54,314 nt of DNA from Acrasis kona (lineage: Eukaryota; Heterolobosea; Eutetramitea; Acrasida; Acrasidae), in NCBI GenBank assembly GCA_026419775.2, contig JAOPGA020000997.1:1-54314 (forward strand), written 5' to 3'. The notes under the pieces are model-generated. The model was not told where the DNA came from, made no database searches, and worked only from the letters and a program-made list of their open reading frames with translations. The translations under genes were made by a program, and so were the position numbers. This document shows, in pieces, positions 9,852 through 18,478 of this stretch; the first letter of the stretch is position 1, and every line of letters begins with the position of its first letter.

Positions 9852-11249
9852 TTATCTCTTCTCAAATTTGTCAACTGTATGGAAGACTGTTCCTCTTCTT
9901 ATTCCGCCAGTGTCTGATGGTGAGGTTGACACGCGCTGTGTTCCACACTCTTGGAGTCTGATTTTCACATTTTCAATTCTTTTTGACGAACCCCTCACTC
10001 CTAGTGTCTCACTTCTGTTTCTACGTCCTACACTCGGCGTCGATATTGATTGTTTTGTACTAAATAAAACTCTAATCCTTGGATTGTTTGTGTTCGCGTA
10101 GTCAAATGCTGAAAGTTCAACGTTTATGAAATTTTCTCTCTCTTCGTTATTTTGTGTATCGTTTTCTTGTAATGGTGAACTTGGTAGTTCTGGTTCTTTA
10201 TTGACAACAATCGGGTTCGCGCAAGGAGCTTTCAAGCGAGGAGTTTTTATCAAACGTTGATGATCGTGTGCGGTAGTTGTAATTGGTTCTTCGACAGGAT
10301 CTTCGGTCATTGGTGTCGTTTTTCTTTTATCCACTCGGGGACTCTTTATGATTTGAGTTATTGCCTTCGTTCTAGCTTTAATTCGGCTGTGTAAATGTTC
10401 AAAAAGATCGTTCTCTGGTAACTGGTCATTTGTAAAGTCAAAAACAGAACCATAGTGCTTCAACATTATTAGATATGCTCTTCCATGAGGATCCATACCG
10501 AAAAGACTTGTTATTAAGTTTGATTGTGTCATTTGATTGATGTGGGAATTATCGCTAATACGCTTCAGATGCGAAACAAAGTATACAAGCATGTCTCTAT
10601 TGTGTATTGGTAACTTTTTTACGCATGATCTTAAATGATTAATTTTATCTTTTATACTTGCGGGGTCGTTTGGATCGATGCTGAATTTCTTCAGTTGGAA
10701 CTCAATTGATAAGTTTTTTGTGAATATTGTATCGGGTAGTTGGGCGATGTAAGTCCTTACAAATGAACAAACATCGTGAGCGACATGTTGGTGTACATTA
10801 TCATCCTCTTCTTTAGCAAAGTTAATAGCTTCCAAGTTATCTATTCTTTGTTTATATTTTTCGACTATTGATTTGTTTCCCGAAATTCTATACAGGCCCA
10901 CTTCATCCAAATGTCTTCTATTAATGTATTCAATTGCTTGTACCATATGGCAAGGTATGGTGGTCAGTGTGCTATGGGGTAGTTTATCTGTGGCGTACCA
11001 AAGTGGAGAACCAAAGATGGTGGTGTATGTTTTGTTCGTTATTAGCGGGTCCGACTCTAAATTATATACGTATGGAGACATTGGTGAGCATAGCGATGGT
11101 GAGGGTACATTTGGTGATAAAGGGGTCATGGGTGATGCTGGTAATGGATTTACTATAACAAATCCATCGTTTTGATTTTTACTTGTATCGATCTTTTTCC
11201 GTTCATCTGATGAATTAGAATGAAACGTGAGCCTGAACTTCTTCATCAT
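9852..11249 (-). CDS. RhoGAP domain protein
   Basis: 465 aa, single exon. Residues about 78-280 are a RhoGAP domain: FGSPLWYATDKL start, VGLYRISGNK with the arginine finger at R121, and the helix HNRDMLVYFVSHLKRIS, so it should stimulate GTP hydrolysis by Rac/Rho-type GTPases that control actin. The N-terminal 70 residues are Ser/Pro-rich (MTPLSPNVPSPS) and the C-terminal 185 residues are a disordered, basic and Thr/Ser-rich tail; both are likely phosphorylation regions. Start chosen at MMKKFRLTFH. It is divergent from DRC2 (105 bp between starts) and converges on the polymerase gene. Confidence 0.9.
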   Translation of the reverse strand: MMKKFRLTFHSNSSDERKKIDTSKNQNDGFVIVNPLPASPMTPLSPNVPSPSLCSPMSPYVYNLESDPLITNKTYTTIFGSPLWYATDKLPHSTLTTIPCHMVQAIEYINRRHLDEVGLYRISGNKSIVEKYKQRIDNLEAINFAKEEDDNVHQHVAHDVCSFVRTYIAQLPDTIFTKNLSIEFQLKKFSIDPNDPASIKDKINHLRSCVKKLPIHNRDMLVYFVSHLKRISDNSHINQMTQSNLITSLFGMDPHGRAYLIMLKHYGSVFDFTNDQLPENDLFEHLHSRIKARTKAITQIIKSPRVDKRKTTPMTEDPVEEPITTTAHDHQRLIKTPRLKAPCANPIVVNKEPELPSSPLQENDTQNNEERENFINVELSAFDYANTNNPRIRVLFSTKQSISTPSVGRRNRSETLGVRGSSKRIENVKIRLQECGTQRVSTSPSDTGGIRRGTVFHTVDKFEKR

Positions 11250-11354
11250 CTTGCTGTTGTTCCTGCGCTAATCAACTCGTCAAACGTCATGGACGAAACG
11301 GCGGTTATATATCAACATGAAGGGTTTACAATCTGAATAACTACAGATAAACCC
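11250..11354. promoter_or_regulatory. Shared divergent promoter, RhoGAP / DRC2
   Basis: The two start codons are 105 bp apart on opposite strands. A TATATATC-like stretch near 11306-11312 faces DRC2. Any control elements of both genes must lie here or inside the genes. Confidence 0.5.
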
Positions 11355-12914
11355 TTGAAAATGAAGTTAGATAACCACATCAAGGGTTCTGCTCAAGATA
11401 CACCTGTAGAAGAAAATCCAGAATCAGCAGAAAACACAGCTACGCTACTGCAAGATGTAGCTAGACTAAAAGAAGAGGAAAATAGAAAAAAGAGGGAGGA
11501 ACATTTGAAGGCGAAGCTGATGGAAATGAAGTTGGAAGAAGACCGATTCTCCAAGTCTAATAAAATTAAGATACAAAATAATTGGCTGAAAATCTTGAGA
11601 GAGGCAAAAGTCCAAGAGCTGAAACAGCAGATTCAAATTTTGGCACAAGCCCACGACAGACAAGTTGATCGTAAAGATGCAGTCGTTCAAATGCTGTACC
11701 GCGACCTAGACGAAAGCGAAGAGCAGTACCGACTTGCCCTTCGGACGCACTTACAACACACGGACGAACTCCTCGAATTACAATCAAAAATAGTCGAAAA
11801 CTTGTCACGTGAATTTAACAACGACTTGTACCTACTCAAAACGGAGTATGAAGAGGAAAGAAACGAGATACTAGAGACATTTAAAAGAGATGTGAAAGAA
11901 TGGCAGGAAATAGACAAAGAAATGCACAAACGTCACCTTAAAATAAACGAACAGATGGAAACCGAACATGCACAAACAAAAGAGCACATCAAGAACAAAT
12001 ACAACGAAAACTTTAACGTCATGTCAATGCTCCTCGAATCAGAATTCAAATCAGTCGAAGATGCCTCAAGAGATGAGAACGAAAGTCATACCAACGAGAT
12101 GGATGCCAAATTCAAAGAGTACCTAGTCCAGCGCGGAAAGGATGACGACACAACTGACGAGATCAAGGGTCAAATCATGAGGATAAAGATTTTTGAAGAT
12201 AGTCTGGCAAACTGGAGGGCAAAATGGCTGAACAACTTGAGGGAATGCGAAGAGAGAAACAAGCAACTAGTTCACGAGAAGAACGTCCTCGCAAAGCATT
12301 TCAAAACTCTAAAGTTGAGAATGCAACGTTTCAGAGAGGGAGAGGAGAAGAGATTGAAAGATCTCGTCAAGATGAGCAAAGAAACAAGGGACGTGTTGGA
12401 AGAAAAATTAGAGAGGGCAAAAAGAATCCTGCAAGTTGCAGAGTTGAACAGAAAGATGGAAACAGAAAGAGAAAAGATTTTACCTTTCGAAAGCGACCTT
12501 GACGGTAAAAATGGATTCTCCTTGGACGGACTCGAAAATCAAGACAAGATCAACAGCACATTTACAGAGGAGGATGAAGTAATGGCAGAAATCCAAAAGA
12601 CCGCACAAATGCAACATGCAGCAGAAAATCAATCAGAGTGGGAAATGTTCCATAGGTTCTACAAAAAGTACAGCAAAGTATTGTTAGATAAAACAGCATT
12701 GGAGCAAGAGAAAGTACATTTAGCCGCACAGAATGAGCAGTTGAGACAAATGTTGAAGGATTACTTGGACGGCATATCAGTTAATGAGGATGTACTCAAC
12801 AACAAGAATCCTCTGCTCATGATAGAGAGCTTAGAGGACCGCCGTCAAATGCAACATGTGGTCGTTAATGCCAACCCTTCAGGTAACTCGAACATTGCAA
12901 TGACGAGATTGTAA
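11355..12914 (+). CDS. DRC2: Dynein regulatory complex subunit 2 (CCDC65/DRC2)
   Basis: 519 aa, almost entirely coiled coil. The N-terminal third carries the family core: KIKIQNNWLKILREAKVQEL, KQQIQILAQAHDRQVDRKDAV and LYRDLDESEEQYRLALRTHL, which line up with the NYD-SP28/sperm-tail region of CCDC65. DRC2 is a scaffold of the nexin-dynein regulatory complex that links doublet microtubules in motile 9+2 axonemes. The gene therefore says the organism has, or recently had, a motile flagellum. Length agrees with known DRC2 proteins (about 480-550). No intron. Confidence 0.88.
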   Translation: MKMKLDNHIKGSAQDTPVEENPESAENTATLLQDVARLKEEENRKKREEHLKAKLMEMKLEEDRFSKSNKIKIQNNWLKILREAKVQELKQQIQILAQAHDRQVDRKDAVVQMLYRDLDESEEQYRLALRTHLQHTDELLELQSKIVENLSREFNNDLYLLKTEYEEERNEILETFKRDVKEWQEIDKEMHKRHLKINEQMETEHAQTKEHIKNKYNENFNVMSMLLESEFKSVEDASRDENESHTNEMDAKFKEYLVQRGKDDDTTDEIKGQIMRIKIFEDSLANWRAKWLNNLRECEERNKQLVHEKNVLAKHFKTLKLRMQRFREGEEKRLKDLVKMSKETRDVLEEKLERAKRILQVAELNRKMETEREKILPFESDLDGKNGFSLDGLENQDKINSTFTEEDEVMAEIQKTAQMQHAAENQSEWEMFHRFYKKYSKVLLDKTALEQEKVHLAAQNEQLRQMLKDYLDGISVNEDVLNNKNPLLMIESLEDRRQMQHVVVNANPSGNSNIAMTRL

Positions 12915-13060
12915 ACATGAACACGAAACGTGACCTCTATTGTATAATATATAAATTTAATTCTTCGTTAGTCTTCTGTTCTATATTCTTTGTGTTCTTT
13001 AATGCTGAATATGGACGAATAATATAAGACATGATTCGACACAATAAAAAGTTTTTAATT

Positions 13061-14533
13061 TTACATCATAATGCAATCCCTTCTTCTGGTAGGAGTATTG
13101 GGTGTGGCATTATTCATTTGTTGAAGTATTGCTAAGGTCGGGGTGGTCGGTGTGTTCGGTGTGTTCAAGGGGCTCAAACGTGGGCTTCTCAAACTCAATC
13201 TCTTTACAAGGTTATGTCGCATGGTTCTTCTGGTCTGTCTACGATAGTAAAGTCCGTATTGGAATTCGTTATTCTTGAACATGTCTTGTGAAACTTCGCA
13301 GTCCTCGTCCTCAAGTCTTGCTAATAAGTTAGGTGGTGTCTCTCCGTAGGTGCGTCCATTCCAGTACCTTATGGTTACTTTCTGTCCATTCACCAAACTG
13401 ACTGTCGGGTAATATATTTCTCCGGTCAACTTTCTCTTGACCACTCCCAATGATTTTCTATTTTTAAAGAATTCTATTGTACCTTCGCTTCCTCTGTAGT
13501 CGACCTTCACACCGACTATGTCACCCGCCGCAATGCTCTCTGCGTCAATGTAGGGATCGTAGTTGGCTGCGTGGATGACTTGACCTGTTCCAATGTTTAA
13601 GCCTATTCCCTTGTGTTTTGTCGCATGATATCCAATGACGTCTTCGTAGTGAAGTTGGGTGGCATATGGGAACATTGGTGTTTCCACACCAATCAAGATC
13701 CACCAGGTGTTGGCTTGATGTTTGGCAAGGTGATCGACGCATACTTCCCATGTGTAAAGGTGACCAGGGACGATGGCCTTCTTGGTGCGGAAGGTCTCCC
13801 ACCAATTGTCGGTGTTTTGTACGTTCCTTACTGTTCTAAAGTGATTGCTGAACTTGCCGTACTGCTGCTGTGTTCGTATGGGGATGAAGGCATACGTGAT
13901 GAGTTCTCGGAACTCGTCTTTCCATGACCGACAGCCTGGGCTCAGTGGCCACTCGCTCTTCTCTTCGTCAAACTTTGAATAATTAAAGCACATTTGCTTC
14001 CACAACCAGTCGGCAACGGTAATGGTTTGTGGGTACATTTTCTCTTCAAACACAATGTCACCTCCGCTGATGGGGCTCTTGGGGCTCTTTGGGGAAGTTG
14101 GTGTGTGACCGTTCTCGTCTTCCACTCTAATGTTCATAAAGGCATTTAGTGCGGCATCTATTGGTGACGCAGCGCTTATGGGGGAAGTGGGCGAGCCACT
14201 AAAGTATTGGCCTCCAGGTGTACTGAGCCTTCCTTTTTGTGAGTCTGGGTAATCAACAACTGTGACACCGTGTATCATACTGTAGGCTCCTTTACAGGTT
14301 AAGCCGAAGTTTACCAGGCACCTTGGCTCCATGAATATAAAAATGTGATATAAAATGTCACCCGAGAGACGTAGTTCGTCACTGAGGTCGTTGTGATAAT
14401 TACCGTCGAACGACAGCCTTCTATGATCTGTCACTGTAGCACCATATCTTTGAAGGGCATCAATAGAGACTCTTGCTTGGGACGAAAAGTGCTTTGTGGT
14501 TTTGGTAGTGACAGTTATAGGTATTTGATTCAT
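13061..14533 (-). CDS. F-box and SPRY (B30.2) domain protein
   Basis: 490 aa. Residues about 55-90 (LRLSGDILYHIFIFMEPRCLVNFGLTCK) resemble an F-box, which would bind Skp1 in an SCF ubiquitin ligase. After a Ser/Pro-rich linker (SPKSPKSPIS) comes a region with WLWKQMCFNY and then a SPRY domain from about 245 to 400 (GHLYTWEVCVDH; GIGLNIGTGQVIHA; GDIVGVKVDYRGSEGTIEFF; KNRKSLG). The F-box + SPRY layout is that of FBXO45-type proteins, where SPRY selects the substrate. The C-terminal 60 residues are Thr/Pro/Asn-rich and basic. Substrate unknown; a target-binding adaptor outside SCF is the alternative. Confidence 0.82.
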   Translation of the reverse strand: MNQIPITVTTKTTKHFSSQARVSIDALQRYGATVTDHRRLSFDGNYHNDLSDELRLSGDILYHIFIFMEPRCLVNFGLTCKGAYSMIHGVTVVDYPDSQKGRLSTPGGQYFSGSPTSPISAASPIDAALNAFMNIRVEDENGHTPTSPKSPKSPISGGDIVFEEKMYPQTITVADWLWKQMCFNYSKFDEEKSEWPLSPGCRSWKDEFRELITYAFIPIRTQQQYGKFSNHFRTVRNVQNTDNWWETFRTKKAIVPGHLYTWEVCVDHLAKHQANTWWILIGVETPMFPYATQLHYEDVIGYHATKHKGIGLNIGTGQVIHAANYDPYIDAESIAAGDIVGVKVDYRGSEGTIEFFKNRKSLGVVKRKLTGEIYYPTVSLVNGQKVTIRYWNGRTYGETPPNLLARLEDEDCEVSQDMFKNNEFQYGLYYRRQTRRTMRHNLVKRLSLRSPRLSPLNTPNTPTTPTLAILQQMNNATPNTPTRRRDCIMM

Positions 14534-15105
14534 CCTCTCTTTCCCTTGTCGGCTCGGCGTTAAATAAAGAAATAAGCAGCACGGGGAGTTCGAAGTTTAA
14601 CTTTTTAAAATAATTAATAATCAAGTGCAGGTTGTCCCCTCTGTGATGGGATCGTCTGTCGGGTATTGGCGGTTTGTTGTAACTGATAATTAAAACCTTC
14701 TCGATTAATACTCATCAACCAAACATGGATACACGGTGACAGCTGATCACACCTTAATGCAATCAATCAGCCTTGACGTTAACAATTACCATCAACAACA
14801 TTACTACTTATTTGTATTAAAGTTAACTTTGTGTTTGTTCAGAAAAGCCCCACTTTGACCAAACATTGGATTCATTCACACTGAAAGTCGAGTTCAGGGT
14901 GATCAGCTCCTGGTAAAGTCACGCCATTTGTTTATTGAAAAAGCAATAGGATAACATTCTAAAAGATGCACGACATAACAAGGACGTGGTAATGTTCACG
15001 ATCTGGTTTGTGAAAAAATTAAGTTCTTGTCAACTGTTCATCATTGCTTAATGATTCTTTTACAAGGACAGGAAGACTTTTAGATCGAATGTAATAATAA
15101 TGCTT
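14534..15105. other. Intergenic, nothing recognised
   Basis: 572 bp upstream of the F-box/SPRY gene and downstream of the BRCT-SAM gene; AT-rich, no frame above background, no RNA gene seen. Confidence 0.4.
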
Positions 15106-15957
15106 TTATTTTTTTAATGTTTTCATTTTGTTACATATGGTATTGGAGAATCCAGCATCCTTTAGAAGTTGTTCATCAACGTCAATGAATGTGGCTCCAT
15201 CAAACTTCTCTTGTACAATAAAGTCTTGAAGTTTTTTAAGCTCATCTTGGTCAGCAACTATCATATATCCTATCCAATCAGCAACTTGTTGAGCATTCCA
15301 ACTGTATTGGTAAGACATAATCTGACGCGTTTGTTGGACAATCGGAATGGGATGGTTGCTCGGTTTCATAGGTATGTGGGTATTATGGTAATTGGGATAC
15401 GTTGTGTCTGGTCTTGTATTGATGAGTTGTGAGGGGCTTAGCAGGGGCTGCTGATTTGCGTGAGGTGGAGCAAAGCTCATAATGCTTGGCAACATGAATT
15501 GAGGGAGTGTTATTTGCGATTGTTCTTGAATTAATTGTTGCCTGTGAGTATCTATTATGAATGGTTGGTAATTGATCGCATCCAAAACTCTCATGTCCCT
15601 TACAGAATCATACACCCAGTTTCTATCGACGATGGTAGCTCCTCTATGCTTCAAGTCTATTATTATGTCCTTATTAGTTTTTGATAGAAGCGGAACGTCC
15701 TGCACAGCAACAACATATGATAGTGAATTACAATCAACCGGTACGATATTTGCTTTGTGTATGTTTAGCAGTGAAAGAACAGTCTTATCTGCACCTACTA
15801 CTTCATCACCAATCAGAGCAATGTTGAGATTTTGAAAGATTCCATTTCCATCCATTTTAATTGAGTGATTGTAAAATGTGTCAACCATAGTGTGTTCATG
15901 AAAGCCTGATTCGAGAATGAATTTGGTGGGAGTTTTGACAACATTGAAGCGTCTCAT
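15106..15957 (-). CDS. BRCT + SAM domain protein
   Basis: 283 aa from the ATG at 15957 (MRRFNVVK); the frame also opens at 15993, giving 295 aa. A TATA stretch at 15999-16008 would leave only a few bases before 15993, so the inner start is preferred. Residues about 40-135 look like a BRCT fold: FQNLNIALIGD, a central SYVVAVQDVP and the diagnostic VDRNWVYDSVRDMRVLDAINY. The last 65 residues are a SAM domain (WNAQQVADWIGYMI...FDGATFIDVDEQLLKDAGF). BRCT modules read phosphopeptides in DNA-damage or chromatin proteins and SAM modules oligomerise; the combination suggests a nuclear scaffold. The linker is Pro/Gln/Ser-rich. Confidence 0.72.
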   Translation of the reverse strand: MRRFNVVKTPTKFILESGFHEHTMVDTFYNHSIKMDGNGIFQNLNIALIGDEVVGADKTVLSLLNIHKANIVPVDCNSLSYVVAVQDVPLLSKTNKDIIIDLKHRGATIVDRNWVYDSVRDMRVLDAINYQPFIIDTHRQQLIQEQSQITLPQFMLPSIMSFAPPHANQQPLLSPSQLINTRPDTTYPNYHNTHIPMKPSNHPIPIVQQTRQIMSYQYSWNAQQVADWIGYMIVADQDELKKLQDFIVQEKFDGATFIDVDEQLLKDAGFSNTICNKMKTLKK

Positions 15958-15998
15958 GATGACTACAATGAAGGGTCGAAACACTTTGCCCATTTCCC

Positions 15999-16008
15999 TT
16001 TATATATA
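15999..16008 (-). promoter_or_regulatory. TATA element of the BRCT-SAM gene
   Basis: TATATATAAA on the minus strand, 6 bp before the outer ATG and about 42 bp before the inner ATG; it decides in favour of the inner start. Confidence 0.5.
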
Positions 16009-16510
16009 CTTTAAAAAATACCCAAGCAGATCAGGATCGGTGATGAATTAAAATTGTGATTGGTGTTAATCTACCAAGATTTATATAGGTAGAATCAGAA
16101 TAACAATATTAATCAAACTATTCAAGTCATGTATTGAAAAAGTGTTGATTCATTGGTGGAGTATAACATTTTATTCTCAAAAAGGATGAAGAGGAAATTG
16201 AAATGTAAATACTCAATTTTAGCTAGATTAGCCATACTACTCTTCGTCCAAAGAGTATATGCTACTCTATTTAAAAGAACTATATTTTTTTGACTAGAAT
16301 GATCGTACCACTCATAGTCTACTAGTGCGACAATGCTACGCCTTCGACGACAACTAAAACAACAGGAGGAATCAACAGCAAACTAAGATCGGTGCAGCAC
16401 TGATTTCATTTTTGTACGGTTTACTAGAATTATCTCTTACTTAGTGAGGTATTCAATAATGTTAATAAATCTTCCAGTTCATACTCACAATTACTCACTC
16501 TGGAAACATC
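16009..16510. other. Intergenic, nothing recognised
   Basis: About 500 bp, AT-rich, with a 17-codon frame beginning at the ATG near 16331 (MLRLRRQLKQQEE) that could be an upstream ORF or chance. Confidence 0.4.
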
Positions 16511-17008
16511 ATGGCATTTGCTAGACAGTTACGTGAGAAAGCTCGTCAAGAAAAGACCTCTATAATCCAAGCACTACATACAATTGTTAAAGAATTAACT
16601 GATCTAGGTGTAGAAAGATTTGCATTATGTGGAGGTTTAGCAATTAAATTGTCATTTAATAGCAGTAGAGAAACAGAAGACATAGACATAATTATAGATA
16701 GTCAAGAAGTAGTAAAAGTTGCAAATTTGCTACAAGGAAGACTATTCAACAGAATTGTTCGAGAAGGATACTTTATTGACCTGATTCTCTCAACACCATA
16801 CAATTTTACTCCAGACGCAGTTACATCTGCTGTTCCAATACTTGCTCCAGCAAAATTAGTTGCAATGAAAGCCAAAGCGAGAAGGGATGTAGACGAAGAT
16901 GATGTTTTGAGTATTCTTGGCACTGACCCCTCTATTATAGATGATGCACTTCTGTACTGTCAAGCGGATGAAGAGAGAAGTTGGGTTCGATCTCTTGCGA
17001 ATTATTAG
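16511..17008 (+). CDS. Small nucleotidyltransferase-fold protein (AbiEii/DUF1814-like)
   Basis: 165 aa. After a helical N-terminus comes the pol-beta-type core: CGGLAIKLSFNSSRETEDIDIIID with Gly41-Gly42 and the metal pair D57/D59, then a third acidic residue in YFIDLIL (D90), and the helix LAPAKLVAMKAKARRDVDEDD typical of AbiEii-like and related nucleotidyltransferases. All three catalytic acids are present, so it should be active. Substrate unknown; relatives modify tRNA, proteins or act in bacterial abortive-infection systems. The family is mainly prokaryotic and fungal, so transfer is possible. It is tail to tail (8 bp) with a second, degenerate protein of the same apparent fold. Confidence 0.7.
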   Translation: MAFARQLREKARQEKTSIIQALHTIVKELTDLGVERFALCGGLAIKLSFNSSRETEDIDIIIDSQEVVKVANLLQGRLFNRIVREGYFIDLILSTPYNFTPDAVTSAVPILAPAKLVAMKAKARRDVDEDDVLSILGTDPSIIDDALLYCQADEERSWVRSLANY

Positions 17009-17016
17009 TCTACTCA

Positions 17017-17859
17017 TTAAATGAATTCATCAAATTCGCTCTTCTGTTCTTTGTGTGAATCTTTGGTTTTGTTCCTTAGTCCTTTTTCTCTCGCTTCCTC
17101 AATTGTCATATCAATGATTATATCTTTGTACGTATAACGAAATAATCGAGTATTGTAAGGTCTGTACTGTTCCCAGACATTGTTTGTAGAGTGTTGGTTT
17201 TTCTGTGCATCGACTAATTCAATCACTATTGGATATAGCTCCTCTAAATACGCCCTAACTTGTTCATCCAGCCCCGTCCATTTTACTTGCAGCATATCAT
17301 ATACTTCTATCTGCTTCCCATACTTTTTGATAGACTCCAACTTCATTTGTATATAAGTACGCAAACTAACAATAGGTAATTCTGCGAACATGAACGGAGC
17401 GTCAAAGGGAATTCTCATTGATTCAGCATCGAACAAGAAGACACGTTTGTGATATGTTATGCATGAGAGGAATACAGCGAACCTTTTATCTTCTACTACG
17501 ATTAATCTACATGCTGCACATAATACTGTCCGTGCTTCTTCTAATTCTCTGCGTGTTGACAGTAAAATATCACATCCATTAGGTGTGACACGTGGCCAAT
17601 TTGTATGAGCCCAGGTAGCAATACAACCAATTAATCTAAACGGTATTCCAGATGTATAGAGTAAAAACGATAATTCAGCACAGTGCCGGTCATATTCTCG
17701 AGAAATCGATTCATTGCAGAGAAGCGGTACTGGTGGAAGTAGTGGGTTTTTGTGTTTAAAATGCTCTCCATTAAAAGAGCTCGATTCAAACCGTTGTAGT
17801 AGGTGATCGTGTGTTGAATTGCTCTTCATACTTGTAAACTGCTCAACTGGGTGTAACAT
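17017..17859 (-). CDS. Degenerate nucleotidyltransferase-fold protein
   Basis: 280 aa. The middle follows the same plan as its neighbour at 16511: FRLIGCIATW in place of FALCGGLAIK, NGCDILLS in place of EDIDIIID, and a helix FAELPIVSLRTYIQMKLESIKKYGKQIEVYDMLQ in place of LAPAKLVAMKAKARRDVDEDDVLSIL. The second Gly and the first Asp of the metal pair are changed (GC; CD at 96-97) and no third acid is obvious, so catalysis is doubtful. The last 90 residues (PYNTRLFRYTYKDIIID, then a Lys/Glu-rich end) are extra. Likeness is by eye and weak; another nucleotidyltransferase-like family remains possible. A substrate-binding or inhibitory partner of the neighbour is inference. Confidence 0.5.
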   Translation of the reverse strand: MLHPVEQFTSMKSNSTHDHLLQRFESSSFNGEHFKHKNPLLPPVPLLCNESISREYDRHCAELSFLLYTSGIPFRLIGCIATWAHTNWPRVTPNGCDILLSTRRELEEARTVLCAACRLIVVEDKRFAVFLSCITYHKRVFLFDAESMRIPFDAPFMFAELPIVSLRTYIQMKLESIKKYGKQIEVYDMLQVKWTGLDEQVRAYLEELYPIVIELVDAQKNQHSTNNVWEQYRPYNTRLFRYTYKDIIIDMTIEEAREKGLRNKTKDSHKEQKSEFDEFI

Positions 17860-18233
17860 CCACTTCCTTTACAGCTCTCGTGATACACTACCGCGGTAAG
17901 TACTGGTGACATCTTTTGTAACTGAGCTCAGTTGATCGAAATGAAAACAAGACCACGGGTCCATACTGATTACCCCCAAAGCGGGAACACAACTTTGATA
18001 TTCAGGTACAAGCAAAATTTATAAATCTGGAACGTTTGGTTTCTTAATAAATACTTTTTCAATCGCGTCTTTTACGTGTGACTACTTTCAGAACATGAGA
18101 TTGCCTTCAAATACCCAATTTAAAAATAGAAAAGTTTATTACAATAAGAAGGAGATTTTTAATTGATCAGCTATTATTGGATCGATATCCATTATAAATC
18201 AAAATCCAGGATTTTCGAAAGCAAAATTCCAAA
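17860..18233. other. Intergenic, nothing recognised
   Basis: 374 bp, divergent spacer between the degenerate nucleotidyltransferase gene and the small gene at 18234. No frame or structure recognised. Confidence 0.4.
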
Positions 18234-18416
18234 ATGCAACAATCACGTGAAGGTTGTGTCGTAGAAGAGTCCTTGACATCAAGGATCTTTTCAAATGTAT
18301 CAAAGATGTTCAGACCATCAGCAAATGAAACGTTAAATGGAGATTTGGAAAAGCAGGGAACAGATACGAAGAATATGGAGCAGAAAACATATGAGATGTA
18401 TACGTTTGCTCAATGA
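18234..18416 (+). CDS. Putative small protein, unknown
   Basis: 60 aa, hydrophilic, Ser/Thr/Glu-rich (ESLTSRIFSNVSKMFRPS). Coding-like codon use and an A-rich leader before the ATG support it; no homology is recognised. It converges on the transporter gene, 62 bp from its stop. It may be chance. Confidence 0.4.
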   Translation: MQQSREGCVVEESLTSRIFSNVSKMFRPSANETLNGDLEKQGTDTKNMEQKTYEMYTFAQ

Positions 18417-18478
18417 ACATTGTGCACCTATGAGTTGTATAATGTAATGTAAATACTTGTATATAAATGCTGTTTATA

